Source of the DNA: Linanthus parryae
Taxonomy: Eukaryota > Streptophyta > Magnoliopsida > Ericales > Polemoniaceae
Direction: 5' to 3'
Assembly: GCA_023055425.1 (NCBI GenBank)
Contig: JALGPY010000003.1
Coordinates: 66,262,991 to 66,326,990, forward strand
DNA length: 64,000 bases
The first letter of the stretch is position 1. Each line of letters begins with the position of its first letter. The notes beneath the pieces are model-generated. The model made no database searches. It was given only the letters and a program-made list of their open reading frames with translations, and was not told where the DNA came from. The position numbers were made by a program, and so were the translations under genes. This document shows, piece after piece, positions 23,011 through 34,699 of this stretch.

Positions 23011-23704
23011 TCCTTTAGTAGTCGTCTATGATGCTCAGAAAATACATGCACCCGCCAATCGCCTCAACTGGAGATGGAATCCAGCAATCTGAATAGATGT
23101 AACCAAGAGTACCTTTTGTTCTATGAATCACCTTAGGGAACTTGCTACGTTGTAGCTTCCCATACACTTAGTGCTCATAAAACCCTAGGCTCTTGGGCGT
23201 GTGCCCAGTGAGATTGCCTTTCTTGTGAAGTTCATGCATTTCACGTTCACTCATATGACTGAGTCTCATATTCCATAGCTTGGTTTGATCAGCTTCCTTG
23301 ATCTCGACCGAGACAACTTCGACAGACCCTTTGATCGCCGAACCTTGTCGCACGTACAAAGTCCCATCATTAAATCCCTTGAGTAGCACATCGGGAGCCT
23401 TGTAGACATATAATCCTCCATCTTCACCCTTGAAGCTATATCCCTTGTTGTCGAGTAGACTCAAAGAAATCAGATTCTTTGTGAAAAGCGGTACGTGTCT
23501 AACCGTATTCATTGTGCATGTCTTCCCGTCGTACGTATTGAGCCTAATTGAACCTTTTCCTATGATCTTGTAAATATTTTCCATACGAACGGATCCTCCC
23601 TCTGCGCGGTTGTAGCTTGAAAATAGTTCCCTGTTAAAACTGATGTGATAGGAATCCAAAGAGTCAAGAAACCACACATCAGGTTGATGCGCGACATCAC
23701 CCAC
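23011..23704 (-). pseudogene. Tork-like copia protease and integrase N-terminal half
   Basis: Minus-strand frame with the protease stretch VWFLDSLDSYHIS (catalytic DSG changed to DSL), the pre-integrase zinc region LWNMRLSHMSEREMHELHKKG, then CEHCVYGKLQRSKF and CMYFLSIIDDY at the start of the integrase core. TAG or TAA interrupts it at least twice. It continues into 6557 across the CACTA footprint. Confidence 0.85.
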
Positions 23705-23749
23705 CAGTAGAACGAAATCGTCCTCAGACTAATTCCCTTTCTCTACCAC

Positions 23750-24480
23750 GTTTGCAGATCCATCATGTCATGTTGTCCTCGTTTTGGGCAATCTCTCTTC
23801 CAGTGCCCATTTTCCTTGCACCAAGCACATACATCCTTGGGAAAATTAGAACTAGAAAACTAATTTTTCTTGTTCTTCTTACCCTTCTTGCTTTCCCCCG
23901 TCACCTTCAATCCAGAAGCATGGTCCTTTGTACCTATGCCTGCGCTTGTGGCCCAATTTCATAGCATTGAGTGCCGATCTTACCTCCTCTAGGTTTATGT
24001 TGTACTTATTCACAATAAAGGAATCCACGAAGTTCTCGTATGATGGAGGTAACGAGACCAACAAAAAGAGTGCGACATCCTCATCAATTACCTTCTCGTC
24101 AATGATACACAAATCAAGGAATCGTATTCAATTGATCAAGGTGATCCTTCAGAGTCGTACCTTCGAGAATCCGCAGGGTGAACAACCGTTGCTTAAGAAT
24201 CAGCTTGCTGTTAAGTGACATCGTCATGTAGAGACTCTCCTACTTGAGCCATATAGCAGCCGCCGTATTATGATCCGCGACCTCGGTGATCACATTATTC
24301 GATAAACATAACAAGATCGTCGAGTGCCTCCCTTATCTGTGGCCAACGGAGTCCAGATTCCTTGCGACTTCAATAAGGCGCACATCTTGATCTTCCACAG
24401 GTTGAAGTTGTTCCCTCCCGTAAACCTATCAATCTTCATCATCGATCCGGACATCGTTCTTGGTGGAATAATTACGACCT
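23750..24480 (-). pseudogene. Tork-like copia gag
   Basis: A zinc knuckle reads [14 protein letters not shown] on the minus strand at about 23788-23829. The upstream gag block has LLVSLPPSYENFVDSF and INLEEVRSALNAMKLGHK (frame 23879-24112). Several frameshifts and stops separate these pieces. The gag start would lie just after the primer site at 24486-24494. Confidence 0.8.
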
Positions 24481-24485
24481 AAGCG

Positions 24486-24494
24486 CTGATACCA
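24486..24494 (-). other. Copia primer-binding site (initiator tRNA-Met)
   Basis: TGGTATCAG on the minus strand followed by CGCTTAGG, just inside the LTR. This is the standard copia primer site. Confidence 0.85.
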
Positions 24495-24497
24495 GTT

Positions 24498-24951
24498 TTT
24501 TATATCACTCACGCATGACGAAGATGAAATAAATGACAAAACACCAAGTTTACGTGGTTCGCTAGCCCAAATAGAGCTAACTACATCCACGACAAAGAGA
24601 GACCTTTAATTTATCGAGAGGAACGAGTCTAATACAATGCGTGCACATCCTAAACACTTAGGGAACTATCTATAGTGCTTAGAGCCGACCTAGAGCCTTC
24701 CTAGATGGATTAGGAAACAATTCCAAATTGCCAGACCCGCGACCAGGTCGTGCGACCTGGCTTGCAGGTCGTGAGACCTCTGTAACTTTTCAGATGTTTC
24801 AACTTTTGTCCTCCAGGTCGTACGACCTCTTGGCTAGGTCGTACGACATCTGAAAACATCTTCCTTGCTTCTTTGCTCTCCAATTGATCCATCTTGGTCC
24901 CCGTTGATGCTCTTGATGGTTTCTTCAACTATTTAAGGCACAAATCCAACA
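24498..24951 (-). repeat. Tork-like copia 5' LTR with palindromes
   Basis: On the minus strand it starts TGTTGGATTTGTG at 24951 and ends near GAGTGATATAA by the primer site, about 450 bp. Palindromic sites lie at 24743-24760 (CCAGGTCGTGCGACCTGG), about 24765-24779, 24815-24828 (AGGTCGTACGACCT, perfect) and 24836-24847. The matching 3' LTR is outside the window or lost. Confidence 0.75.
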
Positions 24952-25780
24952 ATTATTAACATTATATATAAGTTTAAATATAGACATATTATTAGTGGAA
25001 TTTTTGTGTTGCAATAGTGTGACAATAACTATAAAGCTTATATATGAGACTAGAACATCCCATATTGAAGAGCGGTAAGTAAGTTCAACATAACTCAATG
25101 TTAGATATTAGAACTCGACATTGGGTGAGGTAGGGAGTTACCTCAGTAAAAGGTTGGTTATGTCATTTTATTATCTTTTTTCTCACTTAGTTTCAAATAG
25201 GTTTGATAACTTAGTGCTGTGACCAATTGCTAAGAAAATACGAAGCATTGGTAAACATGCGCTCTGTAATTTTTTGAGCACGTATTATCAGCAAATTGGA
25301 GCTGAAAGCGCCGGAGTGAAGCCTCCGGAGTTTTATGTAATGTAGCTCTCTCCTAACATTTCAAACACAAGCTGCTTTTAGTTCTTATCGGTTCGTACAG
25401 GAGGTTCGTGGTGCGAAGCTTGCATATGTTCATCGTACACTCTGTCATTTTTTTACCAGTTGTCATTATGGTCCTTTTATATGTTCATTGTCAGTAGAGC
25501 CTATTTAGACAATTTATATATGTTTTTGTATTTGAAAGGTTGTTTAATTGTGCAGTTTTTATTTTCATCTAACATGATTATGAATATAATATTGAAAATA
25601 CTATTTTTCGATGTCTTTTGCTATGCCAATCCTTGACCTATTGAGGGCTTGAGTTCCTGGCCTAAGTTTCATTCAATATCCGATTTTCGTTCAAAATTGC
25701 ATCAAAAATCCATTTAAATCATACATTGATTGATCAAAACATGCTAATTTGTACAAAACAGTAATGGCATAGCATGAACA
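24952..25780. other. Intergenic, nothing recognised
   Basis: AT-rich single-copy-looking DNA between the copia LTR and the 3' end of the membrane protein gene. I see no long frame, repeat or RNA gene. The part next to 25780 probably includes the 3' UTR of that gene. Confidence 0.6.
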
Positions 25781-26236
25781 CTAATTGACAACTTGGGATA
25801 CAGCCCTTGGAGACTTTGGTGGCATCTCAGCTATCCGGTTTCCATCATAATCATAATAAATCCCACCCGAGAACTCAGGAGGCTGGCATTTCTCCCCCAT
25901 GATGATCGCCTTCTGCCACAACTCGTCCTCCCCAACATCGTTTCCTTCTTCTACGTTCTCCCCATTTCCATACTCATCGAATTGATGATCAGCCTCACCG
26001 ACATTGGTTTTATCGCAATGGACTAATGATCCACCCTTGTCATTTGTTGTTTTCGCACGCGGCTTCTGAGGCGACGAATCGGACTCGGGCTTCTTTGATG
26101 ATCTTCTTATAGCATGTTTTGCACAGAGAGCAACAAGAGCTGAGACTGAGATGAACAAGCCAATTGCCAATATTGGCATTGAACCTAGATGATCATGTTG
26201 ATGATCATAGGCCACTGTGGGTGTTAACCTGACCAT
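25781..26236 (-). CDS. Small single-pass membrane protein, 151 residues
   Basis: Intact single-exon frame. Residues about 19-40 (SMPILAIGLFISVSALVALC) form one hydrophobic helix, followed by a basic patch (AIRRSSKK) and a polar, acidic middle. The C-terminal block DELWQKAIIMGEKCQPPEF then SGGIYYDYDGN is the conserved end of a family of uncharacterised plant membrane proteins, as I recognise it. The start codon has good context (AAATGG) with a TATA box about 90 bp upstream. No retroelement motif is present, and the gene sits in a host-like gap between transposons. The helix followed by basic residues suggests an N-out, C-in arrangement. The function is not known to me. Confidence 0.8.
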   Translation of the reverse strand: MVRLTPTVAYDHQHDHLGSMPILAIGLFISVSALVALCAKHAIRRSSKKPESDSSPQKPRAKTTNDKGGSLVHCDKTNVGEADHQFDEYGNGENVEEGNDVGEDELWQKAIIMGEKCQPPEFSGGIYYDYDGNRIAEMPPKSPRAVSQVVN

Positions 26237-26326
26237 TTCTAATGAACACTTTGAAATTTAGAATAGCTAAAGCTAAATTTGTCTGATTTATTGAGTTTTG
26301 AATAGTGCAATATGTGTGTGCGCTTT

Positions 26327-26334
26327 GTATATAT
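26327..26334 (-). promoter_or_regulatory. TATA box of the membrane protein gene
   Basis: ATATATAC on the minus strand, within CTACATATATACAAAGC, about 91 bp upstream of the ATG. The position suits a short leader. Confidence 0.6.
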
Positions 26335-26399
26335 GTAGTTCGAAATTGGGTTTTGGTGGAGAGTTGGATGGTAGGAAGAGAAGACTTGGCTTTACATAG

Positions 26400-27802
26400 T
26401 GGGGATGGACTAATGTTTACCCTCTTGTATTACTTAAATTAATTAATTTGGGTAGTTGCAAGAGCATTCTATGTTTCAAGTTTCAACTATTCCTTTCACA
26501 TGTTTCAGTTTTTATAATTGCTTAGAGCTCTAGCTACATCTCTCATTTTGAAGTTCAATACATTCCGAATATAAGAAACAAGAATCGTTTCATTTTTGTT
26601 TTATATATATGACTTGCCACATAAATATAAGAAGCTCATGAACTACAAACTAAGGAGTAAAAAGTGTAGCGCATATGACATGCAAGGGCGGAGCTACCTT
26701 CTGACTAGTGGGATTAAAGCGCTTACTCAACTTTAGTAATTGCATTTTACTCTTGTTTTGTTTTGTTTTGTTTTTTTTTTTTGTTTTGTTTTTTTTTTTG
26801 TTTTTTTTTTTTTTTTTTTTCGATTTAGCCACACAATAATCGTACTATTGCCCCTAGTCAGGAGCTGTCAGTTGAAAGTTATGTCGCTTGATACAAGCTA
26901 AAAGATTCAAATCACCCTCAAATCAACAGAATCACACCGATGTGGACATTGCGTACAATATCAGAGAAGCAGCGAATTCGAAAGGTCAGTTCCGCATTTT
27001 CAGAGGGTCGTTGAGTCTATGCTTAACGCGTGACAAGATCATGGAAGAAATGAAAGCTTTTGTTCGTTAACTAACAGTAGTTTAGAGGTTTCTCTACTAA
27101 TTAATCAGTTACTTTGTCTAAATTTATAATAGTTAGTATTTGTTTAAGCTGGTGAAGTAAACTGTGGTTGACTGGTTTTTGGCTATAAGTTCTTCAACAC
27201 CAACGACAACTTCTCTATACCCTTTTGACCAACTCCACTATCTCGTGTTCATACTCAACGGGGACGTGCAGATCATTATTTGTACTTTGATGCTACCAAG
27301 ATTATATATCTATATACCTTATATATATTTCTCAAAAAAAAAAAAAAAAAACAAAAAAAAAAAACAACTCATACATAAGTTTGGTAAGCCACTTACACAT
27401 AAGCCCCACATCAGTTTTTTTTACCAGCTGGTCCACTCCACTGCCACCAAGTAAGCCACCTGTTGCGGTGGTTACGTAACTGTCGCTCTGGTTGGCCCTA
27501 ATTACTTGGCGGAAGAGCGCTGGGCTTTGTAATTTTCCTATGTTTTTGTTGCGCAGAGTGCCCACCAGACAAGTTTCAAAAGAAGCTTTTGTTTCACTTT
27601 CAGATGCATAGAGGAGATGGAGAGAGAGAGAGACATAGAGTGCTTCCAAAAGAAACTTCACTTCAGATGCAAAGAAGAGAGGAAGAGGGAGGGAGAGAGA
27701 AACGTAGTAAAAGACACTTTGAACCCTTGCATTTAGGCAAAAAAAGACATACGACACCCCTGACCTTTGAAAACTTCTAATTTGCACCCTCGTTGCTGAC
27801 AG
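26400..27802. other. Intergenic with poly-T and poly-A tracts
   Basis: Contains a TTTTG/T-rich run at about 26750-26820, next to GGGCGGAGCTACC (26691), a phrase typical of some plant repeat ends. It also has an A-run at 27334-27364. These may be tails of SINE or LINE fragments, but no body or target duplication is clear. Frames here are low-complexity and not supported as genes. Confidence 0.45.
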
Positions 27803-27872
27803 AACCTAAACATATATTTGAAAAGACGGTTCTATTCTCGAAATTTTGGAAAATTACCCACCCTTACCGTCC

Positions 27873-27924
<52 letters not shown>

Positions 27925-28044
27925 CGCCTCCACCTACATGGAGAGATAATTAGGTTAGAGTAGATGAACGAGCAGACGGACGAGGATGGGTAACTTTCCA
28001 AAATTTTGAGGGTAGAAACGTCTTTTCAAAGTTTCCTTTAGGTT
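27803..28044. mobile_element. Fold-back / MITE-like inverted repeat element
   Basis: Arms 27817-27860 and 27987-28030 match as inverted repeats at 39 of 44 positions (TTTGAAAAGACG at the outer end, TTACCCA at the inner). A further AACCTAAA pair lies outside at 27803-27810 and 28037-28044. The loop holds a CT/CG microsatellite. I see no clear target duplication and cannot assign a superfamily. Confidence 0.65.
27876..27923 (+). repeat. (CT)n(CG)n microsatellite
   Basis: About 17 CT units directly followed by about 6 CG units, in the loop of the fold-back element. Confidence 0.97.
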
Positions 28045-28129
28045 AGTCCTCCGAAACCCTCAGAGAGAAATCTAGGAAACCCTAGAGAGCTTGAACGGCG
28101 GCAAGGCTTTGGAAACCAAAAGATCAAAT

Positions 28130-28747
28130 ATGGAGTCGGAATACAAAAGCATCGAGAGCAAATTAGTGTGTCTCGATGAGGATTACTGCAATAGGGCGGA
28201 GGCAAAATTCCAAAACTGCTTAATAGGGATGTTTGCGTTGGAAGAACCAGTCAATGCTAAACAGATGCGAAAAACCTTCCAGCGTATCTGGACGGATGGA
28301 TATCATGTTAATATGCTAGCGGTTGACTTTAACACGTTCCTGTTCGTGTTCCCAGATCAGGGAGCTATGGAAAGAGTTGAAGAAACAGCGGAGCAATATT
28401 CCCAAGAGAACGAAATTACAGTTTACGAAAACCCTCTAGCGATCGAAGAAGGCCAAGGAACAAACCAAAACTCAACTGTAGTCATTACAGATATCACTGA
28501 AGGAAACCAGGAGGGTGCAAGAGAGGTAGTGGCGGAGAAAAACCAAGTGTTGGAGAAGATTGGAGATGGTATAGTGAATACCTCCGCTAAACACATGAGC
28601 ACAAAGGCCACAAATGATCCATCCATCCCAAATACGAACAAGGAAGTGATACTAGAAGGGGGGGGGCTATTCTCAGTAGGTCCAGTCACAGTTCAGGATC
28701 GAATAAGATCCCTGAATCACAGTCAATTCAAAGGAGGAGTAAATTGA
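28130..28747 (+). pseudogene. LINE ORF1, DUF4283-like domain, truncated
   Basis: The ATG at 28130 is the first in-frame Met. Residues about 25-85 (CLIGMFALEEPVNAKQMRK, then FNTFLFVFPDQGAMERV) match the DUF4283 pattern of plant LINE ORF1 and related nucleic-acid-binding proteins. The normal continuation into a zinc knuckle is missing: the frame ends after a Ser/Thr-rich tail. An RNA-binding role is inferred from the family. Confidence 0.7.
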
Positions 28748-29011
28748 AATGATCAAGCACGCATGAAGGCAAAGGATCGATATAAGAGCAGCACAGGAGA
28801 CAGAGCTAGCAAAAAGGAAAGGGTCGACAAGCAATTTCTGCCCTCCCCCCCCCCAACAAGTCATCAATTGAAATACTCACCAACAAAAGGGTAGATCATT
28901 ACCGTTTGGAGCTGAATCGATGGAGAAGAATGTTGGTAACACAGCTTCAGAATCTTACTCTGCACTAGCCATTTTACCGGCGGTGGTTGCACAACAGCAC
29001 CGCGAGCCCCA

Positions 29012-29460
29012 ATGAATCTTTTATGTTGGAATGTGCGAGGGATTGGGAACCCAAACACATTCCTAAATCTTCACGATGAAGTGAGGAGTCAAGCGTCCGA
29101 TATTGTATTTTTGATTGAAAAAAAACTTGATGCTAGCAGGATGGATAAACTACAACAAAGGCTCAACTTTCAGAACGGATTCCACGTCAATAGTGTGGGA
29201 CAGAGTGGAGGTTGTCGCTTTTGTGGTCCCATCATGTTAATTTCAAGTTAGTTCGTATGCATAAATACTTCATTACTGTCTGGGTGTGCAACGCCAATGG
29301 AGATAGCGAATGGATGTTGATAGGTTTCTATGGCGATCCATCGGCATGTGAAAGACAGAACTCGTGGGAATTACTGAAAAGAATTATGCCACATCCACAA
29401 AAACCTGGCTTGTGGTGGTAGATTTCAACGCTTTCTCCTCCTTTAGTGAAAAATAAGGAG
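29012..29460 (+). pseudogene. LINE endonuclease domain
   Basis: Begins MNLLCWNVRGIGNP, the classic start of the EEP (AP-type) endonuclease, with the catalytic acidic site in VFLIEKKLDASRM. A frameshift near 29210-29230 moves reading to LWSHHVNFKL and WMLIGFYGDPSA. A stop follows in the metal-binding block (LWW-stop where GDFN is expected). Confidence 0.85.
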
Positions 29461-29609
29461 GATGCGACGTTCGTTTCAGCCAATTGGCCCATTTTATTCA
29501 AGTCCTAAATACGTGTGATCTCCGTGATTTAGGATTTTCTGGTGTTCCTTACCCCTGGTCCAATAGATAGTATGATGGAACCTTTATCCGGGAACGTTTC
29601 GACAGAGCT

Positions 29610-31560
29610 GTGGCCAATAGTGACTGGCAAGCACTGTTCTATAATACAAAAGTGCAACACAGGGTCCTACCTAACTCAGACTATGTTGCACTTCTTATAA
29701 TTGTACGAAAAAATACTCCCCCACAGCAAAGACCAAAACTATTTCACTTTGAGTCGTTTTGGACAAACCATCAGTCTTGTAAGGAGAAGATAGAAAAGCA
29801 GTGGGACTACTCAAATGGGGTAACAGAAGGCCTGAACAGGCTGGCTACACAGCTACGGGTTTGGGAAAGAAGAAACTTCGGAAACGTTCGAAGGCGAGTT
29901 AGGGAGCTGAAAGATCAACTCCAAACTCTATGGAATCAAAACCAGGACAAGCAATGTGTTATGTTGCAAAAACAAATCCATTCGGAAACCGAAATACTGG
30001 GTTCAAAGATAATAACGGAAATTGGATCGAAGAAGAAGGAGAAATTACCAAGCTGCCCGAGAGCCGTTTTGGGGGTGTGTTTACCTCCCAACAGCCAACA
30101 GTGGACCAGATTGAAAAAATCACCGCCCATGTCCCACAAATGGTCACTCCTGATGAACAGAGGCGGATGGACCAACCATACACAACCGAGGAGCTAAATA
30201 CAGCATTAAAGGGTATGCACCCTATGAAAGCCCCAGGTGCGGACGGTTACCCTGCATTATTTTACCAAAAATATTGGGACATCCTTTGTGACTATGCTAC
30301 AAAATTATGCTTATCAATTCTTAACGATGGAGTGGATATGAGCAATTATAAATGATACGCTAATCACTCTAATACCGAATATAAAGCAGCCACAAATCCC
30401 TGCGGACTTCAGAACGATAAGTCTATGTCGGGTCATCTACAAAATGATAGCTAAGACGATTGCTAATCGTATGAAGCCTGTTCTTAGCAACACTATTGCA
30501 GATACCCAAAGTGTGTTTGTCCCTGGCAAACAAATATCAGAGAACATACTAGCGGCTTTTGAGATTATGCACACAATGAGAACTAGAGTTAAAGGAAACA
30601 GGGAATATGTTGCCCTCAAAGTCGACATGTCAACGGCGTATGACAGAGTCGAATGGGTCTTTCTAAAAGCAATGATGACAAAGTTGGGTTTCGGTCCGGG
30701 TATTACCTCTCTATCCCTTAATTGTATTAATTATGTGCGCTACTCTTCCAATCTAAATGGTGGTGTAGCTGGAAGAGTTATACCTGAGCGAGGACTCAGG
30801 CAGGGGTGCCGTTTTCCCCTATCTGTTCCTCATTTGCAGCGAAGGTCTCTCACGGCGGATTACGGCAGCAGTTCAAACCCGCCAAATCTATGGAGTGCGC
30901 GCCTCTCGTAGTGGGTCAGAGGTGTCTCATTTATTTTTCTCCGATGACAGCATATTCTTTACTAGAGTAAAAGAGGAAAATATAGATATCTTATTACAGA
31001 TTATGAATTGGCATCAGGCCAAAAACTTAATCTAAATAAATCTGCGGCTATGTATTCTTCTAATGTCTCTAATGAAACAAAAGCTATCATCAGTGGAGCT
31101 TGTGGAATACCCACAGTTGATCATCACGAGAAGTACTTGGGCCTAGCAACAATAATAGGGAGGAATACGAAGACCACTTTCAACATTTTACAAGAAAGGG
31201 TTAACAACAAAGTTAAGGGTTGGAAGGAAAAATACCTGTCCATAGCAGGCAAAGAGATCATGCTAAAATCAGTCGTCCAAGCAATTCCAAACTACGCCAT
31301 GTCCTGTTTTTTGCTCCTTGTGAGCACATGTGATCAGATAGAACAATAAATGAGAAGTTTCTAGTGGGGAACTGTTGATGGTAAAGGCATAAACAGGTTA
31401 GCGTGTGATAAGATCAAGGTCCCTAAAGAGCAAAGAGGGGTGGGTTTCAAGGATATTCAGGATTTCAACAGAGAGTTCTTAGCCAAACAAAGATGGCGCT
31501 TGATCACACATCCAAATAGCTTGGTGGCTAGAATTATGAAGCATAAATATTTTCAGCAAG
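29610..31560 (+). pseudogene. LINE reverse transcriptase
   Basis: Includes MKAPGADGYPALFYQKYW (fingers), NRMKPVLSNTIADTQSVFV, motif A KVDMSTAYDRVEW, GLRQGCRFPLS and motif C with FFSDDSIFF near 30940-30965. The expected YADD-like centre is kept as SDD. At least four frameshifts or stops are present (for example near 30355, 30830 and 31350). Downstream, LGLATIIGRN and KGWKEKYLSIAGKEI are the thumb-side conserved blocks. Confidence 0.88.
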
Positions 31561-31599
31561 AAGAGCTTTTAGAAGCTAAACTGGGAAATCAACCCTCAT

Positions 31600-33070
31600 A
31601 CGCGTAGAGTTCGATTATTGAAGTGGTAAAGCTGCTGAAGAAAGGACTTAAAAAGGAGCTGGGAACGGGTGAATCCATTAATATGTTCACGGATTTATGG
31701 CTTCATCGACCGGGGTATTTCCGAGTTATTACCCCTCAGCCTGTAGGAGAAGAAAGTATGGTGAGTGACTATATAAATCACGACAGCAGAATGTGGAATA
31801 TAGTTAAAACTTAATCAAAATCTGCTAGCTACGGATGTAGAAGAGATAAGAATAATGAGAATACCTCGGTAGGAAGCCGGGACCAATGGGGCTGGGCCTA
31901 CGAAGAACGTGGAAACTATTCCGTCAGATCAGGGTACAAGTTACTGTAGACAGAAAAAATCCAGAACACAGGGAAAGATGGGATGTCATCAACAAACAAG
32001 CCGCACTGGGCTAAGAATCTGTGGAAACTTAAAATCCAAAAGATCCTGTTTCACTTTTGGAGAGCATAACAGGAGATCATCCCGACCAGATCCATCTTAA
32101 TCAGAAGAGGTATAAAATTGACATTTTCCCCTTCTGTGGAGAAGTGGAAACAGGGGTGCATGCCTTGTTCACTTGTAAGAAGGCGGCACTGTTTTGGGAA
32201 ACCTTCAGAATTTCAAACATGAGGAAAAAAATTTAGATCCAAAACCCGAAGCTACACTGGCTAGGGGATCTCATCACTAACCTGCCTTCCCAAGAAAAAG
32301 AGAAGCTTTGTGTAGGAATTTGGGTCCTCTGGTGGAACAGAAACTCAAAAATTTTCAAGAACACAGACCTTGTCGAGCAACATTTGATAGACAAATCAAC
32401 CGAGCACTTGAGCTTTGAGGAGACGTCGACATGGGGACGGACCTCAGATCGGACATATTTAGACCAAATTCCGAGCTCAGAGCAGGAAGAGGACGTCATA
32501 GCTCTGATGGAATTTGACGGATCTTGGTCTTACGCCACACGAACAGTTGGCGTCGGAGCATTGGTCCTAGATCATCACGGATCTCTCCTCAAAGCATAAG
32601 CAAAACAGATTCAGTGGGGGACATGGGCAACAGAAGCAGAGGCGCACACACTCGATATAGGGATTGATATGGCCATAGAACTCCAGATCTAGAAGATCCA
32701 AATCAAAGGAGACGCAAAAATATTGATTAATCTCATCTCCGACAATGAGATCAACAGAAAAGAAGAGATAACCCAAGAAAGATTCATACACGCAAGAATT
32801 CAAGAGAAAGTGAAGAGATTTGACAAGGTAAAATGGAAATGGAAGTCTCGAGAATCAAACAGACGAGCTCATAAACTAGATGAATTGGGAATAAGAGCCG
32901 GCGACAATAAATGGGAAAGTAGCTTCCGCATGTGTCGAGTCAACTCTAGTCAACTCTACAGGTTCCATCAGTTACGATGGTGCGAAGTAATTTTGTCAAA
33001 TGGGAGGGGTGTTGGGTCTCTTTTTTTGCGTAAACACAAGGGTGAAAATCATTTCGATTCGTTGATCTAA
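31600..33070 (+). pseudogene. LINE zinc-finger remnant and RNase H domain
   Basis: Near 31990-32200 fragments match the zf-RVT region (LWKLKIQK, then a Cys-rich CMPCS stretch). RNase H follows from about 32505: MEFDGSWSYATRTVGVGALV carries the first catalytic Asp, then WATEAEAHTLDIGIDMA carries the Glu, and ANRRAHKLDELG-like sequence near 32850 closes the domain. Stops lie at about 32597 and 32690. Confidence 0.8.
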
Positions 33071-33189
33071 ATGACATTTTGATTCAGTGATATGATTGAA
33101 AGTTAATTCTATAATTTTTTTATTTAAATATACAATTAAAGCAAATCAAGGACAACATATCATTTGTGTAGTTAAAAGTCCTTTCAATT

Positions 33190-34497
33190 TGAAGGGGTGT
33201 AGAGTAGGTAGAAATACAAAATCAATACTCTAGAGGGGGGGGGGGTTGAATAGAGTATGAAAACTTTTGCTAAACTTGCAAGAATAGTGGTTTCAAAAGA
33301 TTTGTAAGGTGATTCAAGGGGGGGGGTTGAATAGAGTATGAAAACTTTTGCTAAACTTGCAAGAATAGTGGTTTCAAAAGATTTGTAAGGTGATTCAAGG
33401 CCTTGAAATGAGTTTCAATCCCTTGGAATGAAAATATTTAGAGCATAAAAAGAATAAGTCTATTTCAAGGCCTTGATATGAGTTTCAAACCCTTGATATG
33501 AAACTGTTTTGAATGCTTCAAAAGTTCTATGTATGAAATTGAAAAGTATATGCTAGAGACACAAGATATATAGAGTTCAATCCACTTGGACCTACGTATC
33601 TACCTCAGGGATCTTCTCCCTGTAGGATTTTCAACACAATTCTTATTAATCCACAGCTAAGCCCTAGATCTCAAGCACAGAGAGATGCCTTACTCTATTA
33701 CTGCTTGTGGTTCTCACTAACCTATCTAGTAACTGATCTAGCTATCTGATTAACTAAGAATTCTCTATTGTTCACTTTGAACAATCCTTGATAATAATAA
33801 CTATATGTATTATCAAAATGAAATACAAATGAAGTTCAGAAGAGAAGAACACTAGAACTGAATCTGTTGTGAGTATGCAGTGTTCTTCTAATGATTGGAT
33901 TGAGAGAGATGAATCTGCTTCTTTGTTTCTTGTCAATCCTTGAATGTTTTTTAGTGTCTCTACTAATTGTCCCATTGAAATGATTCATATTTACCTCTTT
34001 TTATAGAATAGTTTGAAATTAAGATCTTCAGGATCTTCTCTTTAACAAACTTCCTATTTTGTAGCTTCAACTCTGACTTCACTAACAGCTTCTCCAACGG
34101 ATAGTTTGATCAATATCTTCAAGGAAACTGATTTGATATAGTATGAAAAACTGTTAGGAAACTTCCAAACACAATAGGATTGATCACATAATCAATTCAT
34201 CATATAATTTTCTTTCCTACAAAACTTAGGTTAGGAAACAAATCCTGAAAAAGAGGAAACAAAAATCCCTGCAAAACTGAGTCAAGCAGAAGATGTTAGA
34301 TACTGTAAACTGTCTCAAAATATTTTTTATTTCATCATGAAGTATCAACTAATCAATCATAGGGGTTTAGGAGTTGAATTACGATCATAAACTCCCCCTA
34401 AGTTCATGCATATAAAGCATAGTCAGTTTCAAGGCTTTGAAAGCTGTTTAAAGACTTCGAAATAGCAGCTAGTCTTAAAACTGGATTGAACTTAAAA
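33190..34497 (-). repeat. Sirevirus 3' LTR (left copy)
   Basis: Plus-strand start TGAAGGGGTGTAGAG, end ATTGAACTTAAA next to the polypurine tract. It is 1,308 bp, longer than its partner mainly because of an 81-bp tandem duplication at about 33246-33407. The terminal CA of the partner is mutated here. Confidence 0.85.
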
Positions 34498-34515
34498 TCT
34501 CCCCCTTGATGAAAG
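34498..34515 (-). other. Sirevirus polypurine tract at the 3' LTR
   Basis: On the coding strand AAGGGGGAGAT directly precedes the LTR. Similar tracts occur at about 34385-34395 (inside the LTR), 34728-34738 and 35988-35997 (GGGGGAGAATC right after the pol stop). Repeated polypurine tracts are, from memory, typical of Sireviruses. Confidence 0.6.
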
Positions 34516-34699
34516 ACATAACCACAATCTGTTTGATACTGTGATTCTACAAAAAATACTCATTAGCATATAGTCAAATATAGCACATTATATCCAAATA
34601 AATCCAACTTAATAATTTGCTGAAAGTACCACATAAAATCAAAGTTCAGATAATTATATCTACTGAACAAAAACCAAACCAGGTCAAATCTCCTAGTAA

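Larger units (their letters stand above)
28045..33110 (+). mobile_element. L1-type LINE, decayed
   Basis: Domain order is that of plant L1 elements: ORF1 with a DUF4283-like domain, then endonuclease, reverse transcriptase, zinc-finger remnant and RNase H. All are interrupted by stops and frameshifts. The 5' end is close to the fold-back element. No clean poly-A tail or target duplication is seen at the 3' side. Confidence 0.88.

Noticed and set aside
27332..27787. Minus-strand 151-codon frame
   Set aside because: Begins and ends in simple-sequence DNA (poly-A tract and GAGA tract) and shows no conserved motif.
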